Source of the DNA: Frankiales bacterium
GTDB lineage: Bacteria > Actinomycetota > Actinomycetes > JAFAQI01
Length of the DNA: 6,042 nucleotides
Assembly: GCA_019246495.1 (NCBI GenBank)
Contig: JAFAQI010000132.1
Coordinates: 1 to 6,042 of the forward strand
Reading direction: 5' to 3'
Below the pieces are notes generated by a model. The model was not told the origin of the DNA, searched no databases, and saw only the letters and a list, made by a program, of their open reading frames with translations. Both the position numbers and the translations under genes were made by a program. Shown one piece after another: positions 1-5,145 of the stretch. Positions within the stretch are counted from its first letter, which is position 1; the number at the start of each line of letters is the position of its first letter.

Positions 1-237
1 GCGACAGCCGAGGACAAGGCGACGGGCGGCAAGCGCAGCGCCACGGTCACCTCGATCAGCTTCACGAGCCCGACCACGGCGCTCGTCAACTACACGCTGG
101 TCGCTGCGGGGCGGACGTTGCCGGCGAGCGGCACGGCTGTTCTCGACAACGGTGTGTGGAAGGTCAGCGAGGTGACGTTCTGCACGCTGGTCGTGCTCGG
201 CAACGGTGAGCGGCCCGTGAAGAGTTGCCCGTCGTAG
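1..237 (+). CDS. MTB12-like secreted/lipoprotein C-terminal domain (5' partial)
   Basis: Frame 1 is open from the window edge to a TAG at 235-237, giving the last 78 residues of a protein whose start lies outside the window. The segment reads as beta strands built on a pattern of ATVTSISFTSPTTALVNYTL, then GTAVLDNGVWKVSEVTFCTL, ending KSCPS. This pattern (ATVTS.xFTS.TTA..Y.L, then G.WKVS..TFC.L) is what I recall from the C-terminal domain of actinobacterial proteins annotated as low-molecular-weight antigen MTB12-like, an NTF2-like fold usually carried by secreted proteins or lipoproteins. The two cysteines, residues 61 and 76 of the fragment, could form a disulphide, which fits a location outside the membrane. 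The signal peptide, if any, cannot be seen. Function is unknown. It is on the same strand as the next gene, but the promoter-like sequence in the gap suggests separate transcription. Family assignment is from memory of the motif and is moderately sure; the reading frame is sure. Confidence 0.72.
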   Translation, partial: ATAEDKATGGKRSATVTSISFTSPTTALVNYTLVAAGRTLPASGTAVLDNGVWKVSEVTFCTLVVLGNGERPVKSCPS

Positions 238-243
238 GACTTC

Positions 244-256
244 TGACGGGGCGTCA
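244..256. promoter_or_regulatory. Palindrome in the acyl-CoA synthetase promoter (possible operator)
   Basis: TGACG (244-248) and CGTCA (252-256) form a perfect 5-bp inverted repeat around a GGG centre. One further symmetric pair lies outside it (T242 with A258). It abuts the proposed -10 box at 257-262, so a bound regulator would sit in the promoter spacer and could block RNA polymerase. The arms are short and the regulator is unknown; it does not look like the mycobacterial KstR-type site. It is too short to be a convincing terminator for the upstream gene. Confidence 0.4.
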
Positions 257-262
257 TATATT
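257..262 (+). promoter_or_regulatory. -10 box (TATATT) for a leaderless five-gene transcript
   Basis: TATATT matches the actinobacterial TANNNT -10 consensus and stands out in this GC-rich DNA. Exactly six bases (263-268) separate its final T from the GTG at 269, the usual distance to the transcription start, so the mRNA would begin at the start codon itself. No good Shine-Dalgarno sequence lies before that GTG, which agrees with leaderless translation. I see no convincing -35 box at the normal spacing. Confidence 0.55.
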
Positions 263-268
263 CGCGCG

Positions 269-1879
269 GTGAGCGGCTTCAACCTGGCGAACCTCTTCGA
301 GCGCGTCGCCGATGCGGTGCCGGACCGCGAGGTGATTGTGTCGCCCGCTCGGCGCTTGACCTATGCGCAGCTCGAGGAGCGGTCGAACCGCCTCGCCAAC
401 GCGCTGACGAAGCTGGGCATCGGCGCCGGGGACCACGTCGGGCTCCAGCTGCTCAACGGCTCGGAGTATCTCGAGGGCATGCTGGCCGCGTTCAAGATCT
501 CAGCCGTTCCCATCAACGTGAACTTCCGCTACGTCGAGGCCGAGCTGCGGCATCTCTACGAGGACGCCGACCTGGTTGCGGTCATCCACCACCGCCAGTT
601 CTCGCCGCGGGTGCAGTCTGCAGCCGCGGGCGCCTCGATGCTGCAGCACCTCGTCGTCGTCGACGACGAGAGCGGTGCGGAGGTGGCGGCCGGCGCGGTC
701 GCTTACGAGGACGCGCTCGCCACCGCTGCGGCCGACCGCCCGGACGGCTCGACGCGGACAGGCGACGATCGCTACATCGCCTACACCGGTGGGACCACCG
801 GTTTGCCGAAGGGCGTCGTGTGGCGCCAGGAGGACATCTTCTTCGCGGCGATGGGCGGCGGCGACGTCTTCCAGTCCGGCAACTTCATCGGCGCCGAGGA
901 CGAGATCGTCGAGCGAATCCCCGAGGTCGGCGGGACGATCCTGACGACGCCGCCGTTGATGCACGTCTCCGCGCAGTGGGGGGTCTTCCACTCGCTGTTC
1001 GCCGGCGGCCGAGTCGTTTTCCCGCCGCCGGGCGCGTTCGACGCGGATGCCATCTGGCGGCTGGTGCAGGACGAGGGCGTCAACATTCTGACGATCGTCG
1101 GCGATGCGATGGCGCGACCTCTTGCCGACGCGTTGGCTGCAGCGTCGTACGACGTGTCGTCGCTCATCGTGATCGGTTCCGGTGGCGCGACGTTGTCGAG
1201 CGCGGCCAAGACCCGGCTCGCTGAACTGCTGCCCAACGTGATGCTGGTCGACGGCTTCGGGTCGTCGGAGACCGGTGTCGTCGGCAACAAGCTGCATGCG
1301 GCGGGCGACACCTCGACGTCGCCGCGCTTCACCGTCAACGCGCAGACCCAGGTGCTCGACGAGGACGGCAAGCCGGTCGCGCCGGGCAGTGGCAAGGTCG
1401 GCCGGCTTGCGCGCAAGGGTCACGTGCCGATCGGCTACTACAAGGACGAGACCAAGACGAAGGCGACGTTCCTCGAGATCGACGGCGAACGCTGGGTGCT
1501 GCCCGGTGACAACGCGACGGTCGACGAGGACGGCACGGTGGTCCTGCTCGGCCGCGGGTCGACGTCGATCAACACCGGCGGCGAGAAGGTCTATCCCGAA
1601 GAGGTCGAGACCGCGCTGATGACATCGCCAGATGTTGCGGACGCCGTCGTCGTCGGGCTACCCGACGAGCGATGGGGCGAGCGGGTCGTCGCGGTCGTGA
1701 AGCCGGCGTCCGGTGCGGCGCCGACTCTCGAGTCGTTGCAGGCGCACGCGCGCTCCTCGCTCGCGGGCTACAAGGTGCCGCGGGCGCTCGTGCTGGTCGA
1801 GACGCTGGAGCGGACACCGGCCGGCAAGCCCGACTACAAGTGGGCCAAGGAGAAGGCCGCCGCCGAGGCGTCGTCTTGA
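269..1879 (+). CDS. Acyl-CoA synthetase (AMP-binding, FadD19-like)
   Basis: This 536-residue protein belongs to the ANL superfamily and should activate a carboxylic acid with ATP, through an acyl-AMP, to its CoA thioester in the cytoplasm. The phosphate-binding motif YTGGTTGLPKG is at residues 172-182. GFGSSETG, the acyl-AMP/Mg contact region, is at 329-336. The PGD aspartate is at 414, and the hinge and C-domain signature GRGSTSINTGGEKVYPEEVE is at 428-447. The catalytic lysine of the adenylation half-reaction is K520, in TPAGKPDYKWAK. Full length and all core motifs are present. The wording of several blocks (NVNFRYVE, TGDAMARPL, GGEKVYPEEVE, AGKPDYKWAK) closely follows mycobacterial FadD19, a sterol side-chain CoA ligase, so a bulky or branched substrate is plausible but not proven. 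GTG 269 is chosen because the family N-terminus (NLANLFERVADAVPDR) begins there and a -10 box sits six bases upstream. It is the first gene of the five-gene block and its TGA overlaps the next start. Confidence 0.93.
   Translation: MSGFNLANLFERVADAVPDREVIVSPARRLTYAQLEERSNRLANALTKLGIGAGDHVGLQLLNGSEYLEGMLAAFKISAVPINVNFRYVEAELRHLYEDADLVAVIHHRQFSPRVQSAAAGASMLQHLVVVDDESGAEVAAGAVAYEDALATAAADRPDGSTRTGDDRYIAYTGGTTGLPKGVVWRQEDIFFAAMGGGDVFQSGNFIGAEDEIVERIPEVGGTILTTPPLMHVSAQWGVFHSLFAGGRVVFPPPGAFDADAIWRLVQDEGVNILTIVGDAMARPLADALAAASYDVSSLIVIGSGGATLSSAAKTRLAELLPNVMLVDGFGSSETGVVGNKLHAAGDTSTSPRFTVNAQTQVLDEDGKPVAPGSGKVGRLARKGHVPIGYYKDETKTKATFLEIDGERWVLPGDNATVDEDGTVVLLGRGSTSINTGGEKVYPEEVETALMTSPDVADAVVVGLPDERWGERVVAVVKPASGAAPTLESLQAHARSSLAGYKVPRALVLVETLERTPAGKPDYKWAKEKAAAEASS
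1865..1868 (+). promoter_or_regulatory. Short Shine-Dalgarno (GAGG) supporting the TTG start at 1876
   Basis: GAGG lies seven bases before TTG 1876, inside the last codons of the synthetase gene. A stronger AAGGAG at 1847-1852 is too far away (23 bases) to serve this start. Together with the TTGA overlap, the GAGG supports the uncommon TTG as the start codon. Confidence 0.4.
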
Positions 1880-2325
1880 CGGGTGACGAGGTCGCCGACC
1901 GGCTGGCGATCCAGGACCTGATCGCGCGCTACCCGCTCGTTGTCGACGGCGGCGACTGGGACGGACTCGACGCGCTGTTCACCGACGATGCGCGGATCGA
2001 CTTCACCGCATTCGGCGGGCCGGTCGGCGATGTCGGCTCGATCAAGACCTTCCTCGCGGACGCCTTGTCGGGTTTCCGGCGTACGCAGCACATGATGGGG
2101 CTGCCGGCGATCACGCTCGACGGTGATCGAGCGACCGCGCGGACGTCGTGCACCAACCCGATGGTCGTCGACAACAGTGACGACACGACGTCGGTCTGGC
2201 TGATCGGGCTCTGGTACGACGACGAGTTTCGGCGTACGTCGGACGGGTGGCGGTTCACGTCACGCCGGCAGGAACGGAGCTACTCGGTCGTCGGGCTCCG
2301 CGACACACCGCTTGGCCCAGCGTGA
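1876..2325 (+). CDS. SnoaL-like / NTF2-family protein (ketosteroid-isomerase fold)
   Basis: The protein is 149 residues, the normal length for a single SnoaL-like (SnoaL_4 type) domain. An N-terminal helix pair contains RLAIQDLIARYPLVVDGGDW and is followed by LDALFTDDARIDF (residues 31-43), a segment typical of this family. It continues with RTQHMMG (H72) and the strand ITLDGDRATART (residues 79-90). The cone-shaped fold houses isomerases, dehydratases, cyclases and simple binding proteins, so the reaction cannot be named. Y19, D24 and H72 are in places where polar pocket residues often occur. The chosen start is TTG 1876: the frame is open far upstream but there overlaps the synthetase, no ATG or GTG lies close by in frame, and TTG/TGA overlap as TTGA with the previous stop. 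Its stop overlaps the next GTG as GTGA, so it is probably translated by coupling on both sides. Family is fairly sure, role unknown. Confidence 0.85.
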   Translation: MTGDEVADRLAIQDLIARYPLVVDGGDWDGLDALFTDDARIDFTAFGGPVGDVGSIKTFLADALSGFRRTQHMMGLPAITLDGDRATARTSCTNPMVVDNSDDTTSVWLIGLWYDDEFRRTSDGWRFTSRRQERSYSVVGLRDTPLGPA

Positions 2326-3122
2326 GCTTCGTGCGGGTGGAGCGGCCGCGGGACGGCGTGGCGCTCGTGACGCTCGACCGGCCGGAGCGGATGAACGCGA
2401 TGGCGTTCGACTTGATGATCCCGCTGCGCGATGCGTTGCGCGAGGTTAGCGCCGACAACGAGGTCCGTGTCGTCGTGTTGACCGGTGCCGGCACGGCGTT
2501 CTGCTCGGGTGCCGATCTCGAGGACCCAGGCCGGGTGCCCGGCATCGACGGGCTGACATTGCCGACGATCGCGTTGCGGTCGATGGAGCTGCTCGACGAG
2601 GTCATCTCGACGGTACGACGGATGCACCAGCCGGTCATCGCGGCGGTGAACGGTCCGGCGATCGGTGGCGGCTTCTGTCTCGCCCTCGCGTGCGACATCC
2701 GGATCGCGTCGGCATCGGCGTACTTCCGGGCTGCCGGCATCAGCAACGGGCTGACTGCGAGCGAGCTCGGTATCTCCTACCTGTTGCCGCGCGCGATCGG
2801 GGCAGCGCGCGCGGCCGAGATCATGCTGACCGGCCGTGATGTCGACGCCGCGGAGGCGGAGCGGATCGGTCTCGTCGCGCGCGTCGTCGGGGACGACCTG
2901 CTCGCCACCTGTTACGACACGGCGGAGCGCATCATCGGCTTCAGCCGGCCGGGCGTCGAGCTGACGAAGCGGATGCTCACCGCGAGTCTCGACGCGGCGT
3001 CGTTCAGCGCGCACATGGACCACGAGGGCATCGCGCAGCTGTTCGTGCGTCTCACCACTCGCAACTTCGAAGAAGCGGTCACCGCACGCAAGGAGAAGCG
3101 TCAGCCCCGGTTCCGGGACTGA
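2322..3122 (+). CDS. Enoyl-CoA hydratase/isomerase (crotonase) family protein
   Basis: The 266-residue protein has the length and order of a cytoplasmic crotonase. VALVTLDRPERMNAM is near the N-terminus. The first oxyanion-hole segment TGAGTAFCSGADLED is at residues 54-68, and AAVNGPAIGGGFCLALACDIRIA, holding the second oxyanion glycine, starts at 107. LPRAIGAARAAEIMLTGRDVDAAEA begins at 155. By hand alignment to rat enoyl-CoA hydratase, both acid/base glutamates are replaced: C119 stands where E144 should be and G139 where E164 should be. E148 (in LTASELGIS) falls where dienoyl-CoA isomerase has its catalytic aspartate. Simple syn-hydration is therefore doubtful; isomerase, a variant hydratase or another crotonase reaction on a CoA ester is possible. 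GTG 2322 overlaps the preceding stop (GTGA) and begins the family N-terminus; in-frame starts further upstream lie inside the previous gene. It is followed after eight bases by the thioesterase. Confidence 0.9.
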   Translation: MSFVRVERPRDGVALVTLDRPERMNAMAFDLMIPLRDALREVSADNEVRVVVLTGAGTAFCSGADLEDPGRVPGIDGLTLPTIALRSMELLDEVISTVRRMHQPVIAAVNGPAIGGGFCLALACDIRIASASAYFRAAGISNGLTASELGISYLLPRAIGAARAAEIMLTGRDVDAAEAERIGLVARVVGDDLLATCYDTAERIIGFSRPGVELTKRMLTASLDAASFSAHMDHEGIAQLFVRLTTRNFEEAVTARKEKRQPRFRD

Positions 3123-3125
3123 GGG
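3121..3125 (+). promoter_or_regulatory. Shine-Dalgarno (GAGGG) overlapping the crotonase stop
   Basis: GAGGG begins at the second base of the crotonase TGA and ends five bases before ATG 3131. It is the clearest ribosome binding site in the block and fixes the thioesterase start. A ribosome ending the crotonase would uncover or reuse it. Confidence 0.6.
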
Positions 3126-3130
3126 TCGTC

Positions 3131-3781
3131 ATGGGAAAGGTCGCCGTGGACGAGGAGACCCGCAAGGCGTCGCAACAGCTCGCCGACGAGATGCGCCGCA
3201 TCATCAACCGGCTTGCCGTGGTCCGACCGTCGGCCGAGGAGCTGGCGCGGGCGGCTGAGGCAGCGGCGTCGTTCGCCGACCGGCTCGACGCGATGCCGCA
3301 GCGCACGAGGTCGTGGGAGGTCAGTGAGGCCGGCCTGCTGCCCCGCGACTTCATCGCCTACAGCCCCGTCAGCGGCCGCAGCAACCCGATGTCGCCGCCA
3401 GTGCAGCTGCGCGTGGTGCCCGGCAAGAACGACGCGGCCGGCGAGCACCGGATCGAGGGTGACGTGACGTTCGGGCCGGCGTACGAAGGGCCGCCCGGTC
3501 ACGTACACGGCGGGCTCGTGGCCGCGATGTTCGACGAGCTGCTCGGCTTCGCCCAGCTCAACCCCGGTTTCACGGCCTACCTGCATGTCAACTACCGGAA
3601 GCCGACGCCGCTCAACACGCCGCTGCATCTCGTTGCCTGGGTCGAGAGCGTCAACGGCCGCAAGCGGATGGTCCGCGGCGAGTGCTACGCCGGCGACGTC
3701 CTGCTCACCGATGCCGAGGGGTTGTTCATCGCGCCGCGCGACGACGAGGACTACCTCGCCCGGCTGGGCCAGCAGCAGTGA
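3131..3781 (+). CDS. PaaI-type hotdog-fold acyl-CoA thioesterase
   Basis: This 216-residue protein carries the 4HBT/PaaI hotdog domain in its C-terminal two-thirds, after a helical, alanine-rich stretch (about residues 8-55) of unknown role. The diagnostic segment GPAYEGPPGHVHGGLVAAMF runs from residue 115, with HGG at 126-128 and D135-E136 following. In PaaI/THEM4-like enzymes this helix provides the backbone that polarises the thioester, with an acidic residue assisting water attack. The later block YLHVNYRKPTPLNTPL (from residue 150) is the usual beta strand and loop of the family. The expected reaction is hydrolysis of an acyl-CoA to the free acid and CoA in the cytoplasm, which could release the product of, or free CoA stalled in, the pathway encoded around it. 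ATG 3131 is supported by GAGGG five bases upstream. Its stop overlaps the SDR start (GTGA). Substrate is unknown. Confidence 0.88.
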   Translation: MGKVAVDEETRKASQQLADEMRRIINRLAVVRPSAEELARAAEAAASFADRLDAMPQRTRSWEVSEAGLLPRDFIAYSPVSGRSNPMSPPVQLRVVPGKNDAAGEHRIEGDVTFGPAYEGPPGHVHGGLVAAMFDELLGFAQLNPGFTAYLHVNYRKPTPLNTPLHLVAWVESVNGRKRMVRGECYAGDVLLTDAEGLFIAPRDDEDYLARLGQQQ

Positions 3782-4551
3782 GCGACCAATCGGCCGGGCG
3801 CTATGCCGGCAAGCGCGTGCTGCTCACCGGCGCCGCGTCAGGCATCGGCCGGGCCGTCACTCTGCGGCTGGCGAGCGAAGGCGCGCGCGTGTTCGCGCTG
3901 GACATCGACGAAGCCGGCCTGGCCGCGACGGCGAAGGCGGCGGCAGGTCAGGTCGCCGTACGGCGTTGTGACGTCACGTCGGCAGCCGAGTGCCGCGCGG
4001 CGGTCGAGGCGGCCGTCGGCGAGCTCGGCGGTCTCGACGTCCTCGGGAACATCGCCGGCGTCGCGCGGGGCGAGCACATGACCGAGGTCACGGAGTCGGC
4101 GTACCGGCAGATGATGGGCGTCAACGTCGACGGCTACTTCTTCATGGCGCAGGCAGCGATTCCGCATCTGCTGGCGTCGGGCGAGGCGGGCAACGACCCG
4201 GTCATCGTCAACATCGCGTCCAACGCCGGCCTGATCGGCCAGGCCTACACGGTCGTCTACTGCATGACCAAAGGCGCCGTCGTGCAGCTCACCCGCGCCC
4301 TCGCGATGGAGTTCCTCAAGAGCCCGCTGCGTGTCGTCGGCATCGCGCCCGGTGGTGTCGAGACCGGCCTCGTGCACGGCTACCAGATGCCGGCTGATGT
4401 CGACTGGGACCTCGTGATGCGTTACACCGGCGCGCGCGGGCTGGCGCAGCCCGACGACATCGCGAACCTGTTTGCATTCCTGGCGAGCGACGAAGCGCGC
4501 AACATCCACGGCACGGTCGTGTCGAGCGACGGCGGGATGACGGCGGGCTGA
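3778..4551 (+). CDS. Short-chain dehydrogenase/reductase (classical SDR)
   Basis: The 257-residue product is a complete classical SDR. The dinucleotide-binding motif TGAASGIG is at residues 17-24. D42 at the end of the second strand favours NAD(H) over NADP(H). D65-V66 is the adenine-contact pair. NIAG at 91-94 replaces the common NNAG, a mild variant. The catalytic set is N116, S148, Y161 and K165 in YCMTK, with the normal 13-residue serine-tyrosine spacing. PGGVETG begins at 191 and the C-terminus ends SSDGGMTAG, as in FabG-like enzymes. It probably oxidises or reduces a hydroxy/keto group of a CoA ester or cyclic alcohol made by the neighbouring enzymes; in beta-oxidation logic it would follow the crotonase. 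GTG 3778 is chosen because it forms a GTGA overlap with the thioesterase stop and starts a normal SDR N-terminus; longer in-frame versions would lie within the thioesterase gene. The substrate cannot be predicted. Confidence 0.92.
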   Translation: MSDQSAGRYAGKRVLLTGAASGIGRAVTLRLASEGARVFALDIDEAGLAATAKAAAGQVAVRRCDVTSAAECRAAVEAAVGELGGLDVLGNIAGVARGEHMTEVTESAYRQMMGVNVDGYFFMAQAAIPHLLASGEAGNDPVIVNIASNAGLIGQAYTVVYCMTKGAVVQLTRALAMEFLKSPLRVVGIAPGGVETGLVHGYQMPADVDWDLVMRYTGARGLAQPDDIANLFAFLASDEARNIHGTVVSSDGGMTAG

Positions 4552-4565
4552 CTGCGGCAAGCGGC

Positions 4566-4571
4566 TAACCT
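4566..4571 (+). promoter_or_regulatory. Possible -10 box (TAACCT) before the hexapeptide protein gene
   Basis: TAACCT fits the TANNNT pattern and lies eight bases before ATG 4580, in the 28-base gap after the SDR stop. No clear Shine-Dalgarno is present, so a leaderless or near-leaderless transcript from this point is possible. There is no recognisable -35, and readthrough from the upstream block is equally possible. Confidence 0.35.
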
Positions 4572-4579
4572 TCGGCGGC

Positions 4580-5098
4580 ATGCCGCTGTTCTCGTTCGAA
4601 GGCAAGTCGCCGACTGTCGATCCTGATGCCTGGATTGCACCGACCGCCACGCTCGTCGGTGACGTGACGGTGGAGGCCGGCGCGTCGGTCTGGTACGGCG
4701 CCGTCATCCGCGCAGACTTCGCGCCAATCGTCATCCGGGCCGGCGCCAACATCCAGGACGGCGCCGTACTGCACGCCGCCGAGCCGCTCGAGATCGGCGC
4801 CGGGGCGACTATCGCGCACTGCGTCGTGATGCACGGCGCCTCCGTCGGCGCCGAGGCTCTGGTCGGCAACAACGCGACGGTGCAGGACGGCGCGCGGATC
4901 GGCGACCGCGCGATGGTCGCCGCCGGCGCGCTCGTCCCGCCGAACACCGTGGTCGAGAGCGGCACGCTGTTCCGCGGCGTCGCCGGCAAGGACGCCGGCC
5001 CCTTGTCACCGAGCGCGCAGTTCTGGATCGACAGCAACCCGACGGCGTACCAGCAGCTCGCCCGCCGCCACGCCGCCGGCATCACCCCCGCCGACTGA
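4580..5098 (+). CDS. Gamma-carbonic-anhydrase-like hexapeptide-repeat protein
   Basis: The 172-residue protein is a left-handed beta-helix of hexapeptide turns (for example ATLVGDVTVEAGASVW, IGAGATIAH, ARIGDRAMVAAGALV) ending in a short helix (SPSAQFWIDSNPTAYQQLAR). It has the conserved gamma-CA active-site set: R44 and D46 in VIRAD, Q59 and D60 in NIQDG, and three candidate zinc-ligand histidines, H65 (AVLH), H80 (IAH) and H85 (VMH). The five-residue H80-H85 spacing is that of Cam. The acidic proton-shuttle loop of archaeal Cam is absent, as in the YrdA/CaiE/PaaY group, so carbonic anhydrase activity is uncertain and a thioesterase or acyltransferase-like role, as in PaaY, cannot be excluded. 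Homotrimer in the cytoplasm is expected from the family. ATG 4580 begins the usual N-terminus. It sits 28 bases after the SDR and may be read with it or from the TAACCT box. A hairpin begins two bases after its stop codon. Confidence 0.9.
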   Translation: MPLFSFEGKSPTVDPDAWIAPTATLVGDVTVEAGASVWYGAVIRADFAPIVIRAGANIQDGAVLHAAEPLEIGAGATIAHCVVMHGASVGAEALVGNNATVQDGARIGDRAMVAAGALVPPNTVVESGTLFRGVAGKDAGPLSPSAQFWIDSNPTAYQQLARRHAAGITPAD

Positions 5099-5100
5099 AC

Positions 5101-5144
5101 CAATTGCGGATTGCCTGACCTAGAGGGCGGCGAATCCGCAATTG
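5101..5144. terminator. Bidirectional hairpin between convergent genes
   Basis: CAATTGCGGATT (5101-5112) and AATCCGCAATTG (5133-5144) are perfect 12-bp inverted repeats around a 20-base loop. The loop can extend the stem by GCC/GGC (5113-5115 with 5129-5131) past one bulged base. It fills the gap between the + strand stop at 5098 and the minus strand stop at 5146, so it is well placed to terminate both transcripts. There is no T-tract on either side, as is common for actinobacterial terminators. The A/T-rich arms contrast with the surroundings. Confidence 0.72.
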
Positions 5145-5145
5145 C

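Noticed and set aside
654..669. A perfect 16-bp palindrome TCGTCGTCGACGACGA
   Set aside because: It comes from consecutive Val (GTC) and Asp (GAC) codons in the synthetase, a codon-use effect and not a likely site.
785..802. A hairpin-like inverted repeat ACCGGTGG/CCACCGGT with a 2-base loop
   Set aside because: It encodes the TGGTTG core of the ATP-binding motif, where Thr-Gly repeats force the symmetry.
500..1423. A 307-codon minus-strand frame inside the acyl-CoA synthetase
   Set aside because: Arginine-rich, repetitive translation with no domain pattern, opposite a gene whose conserved motifs all lie in the + frame.
1650..1668. An 8-bp-arm inverted repeat around CTA (TCGTCGGG/CCCGACGA)
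   Set aside because: It lies deep in the synthetase coding region, encodes an ordinary VVGLPDE segment typical of the family and has no placement suggesting a terminator.
1672..1875. Upstream extension of the SnoaL-like frame into the synthetase gene
   Set aside because: The added residues are glycine/arginine-rich shadow sequence, and the family domain begins just after TTG 1876.
2280..3023. A 247-codon minus-strand frame opposite the crotonase
   Set aside because: Composition is skewed to R, D, H and V, typical of a shadow frame, and it has no supporting start or ribosome site.
3838..5103. A 421-codon open frame on the minus strand across the SDR and hexapeptide genes
   Set aside because: It is antisense to two genes with complete family motifs, its translation has no recognisable motif and is low in complexity. 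Long antisense frames are expected in GC-rich DNA with G/C third positions.
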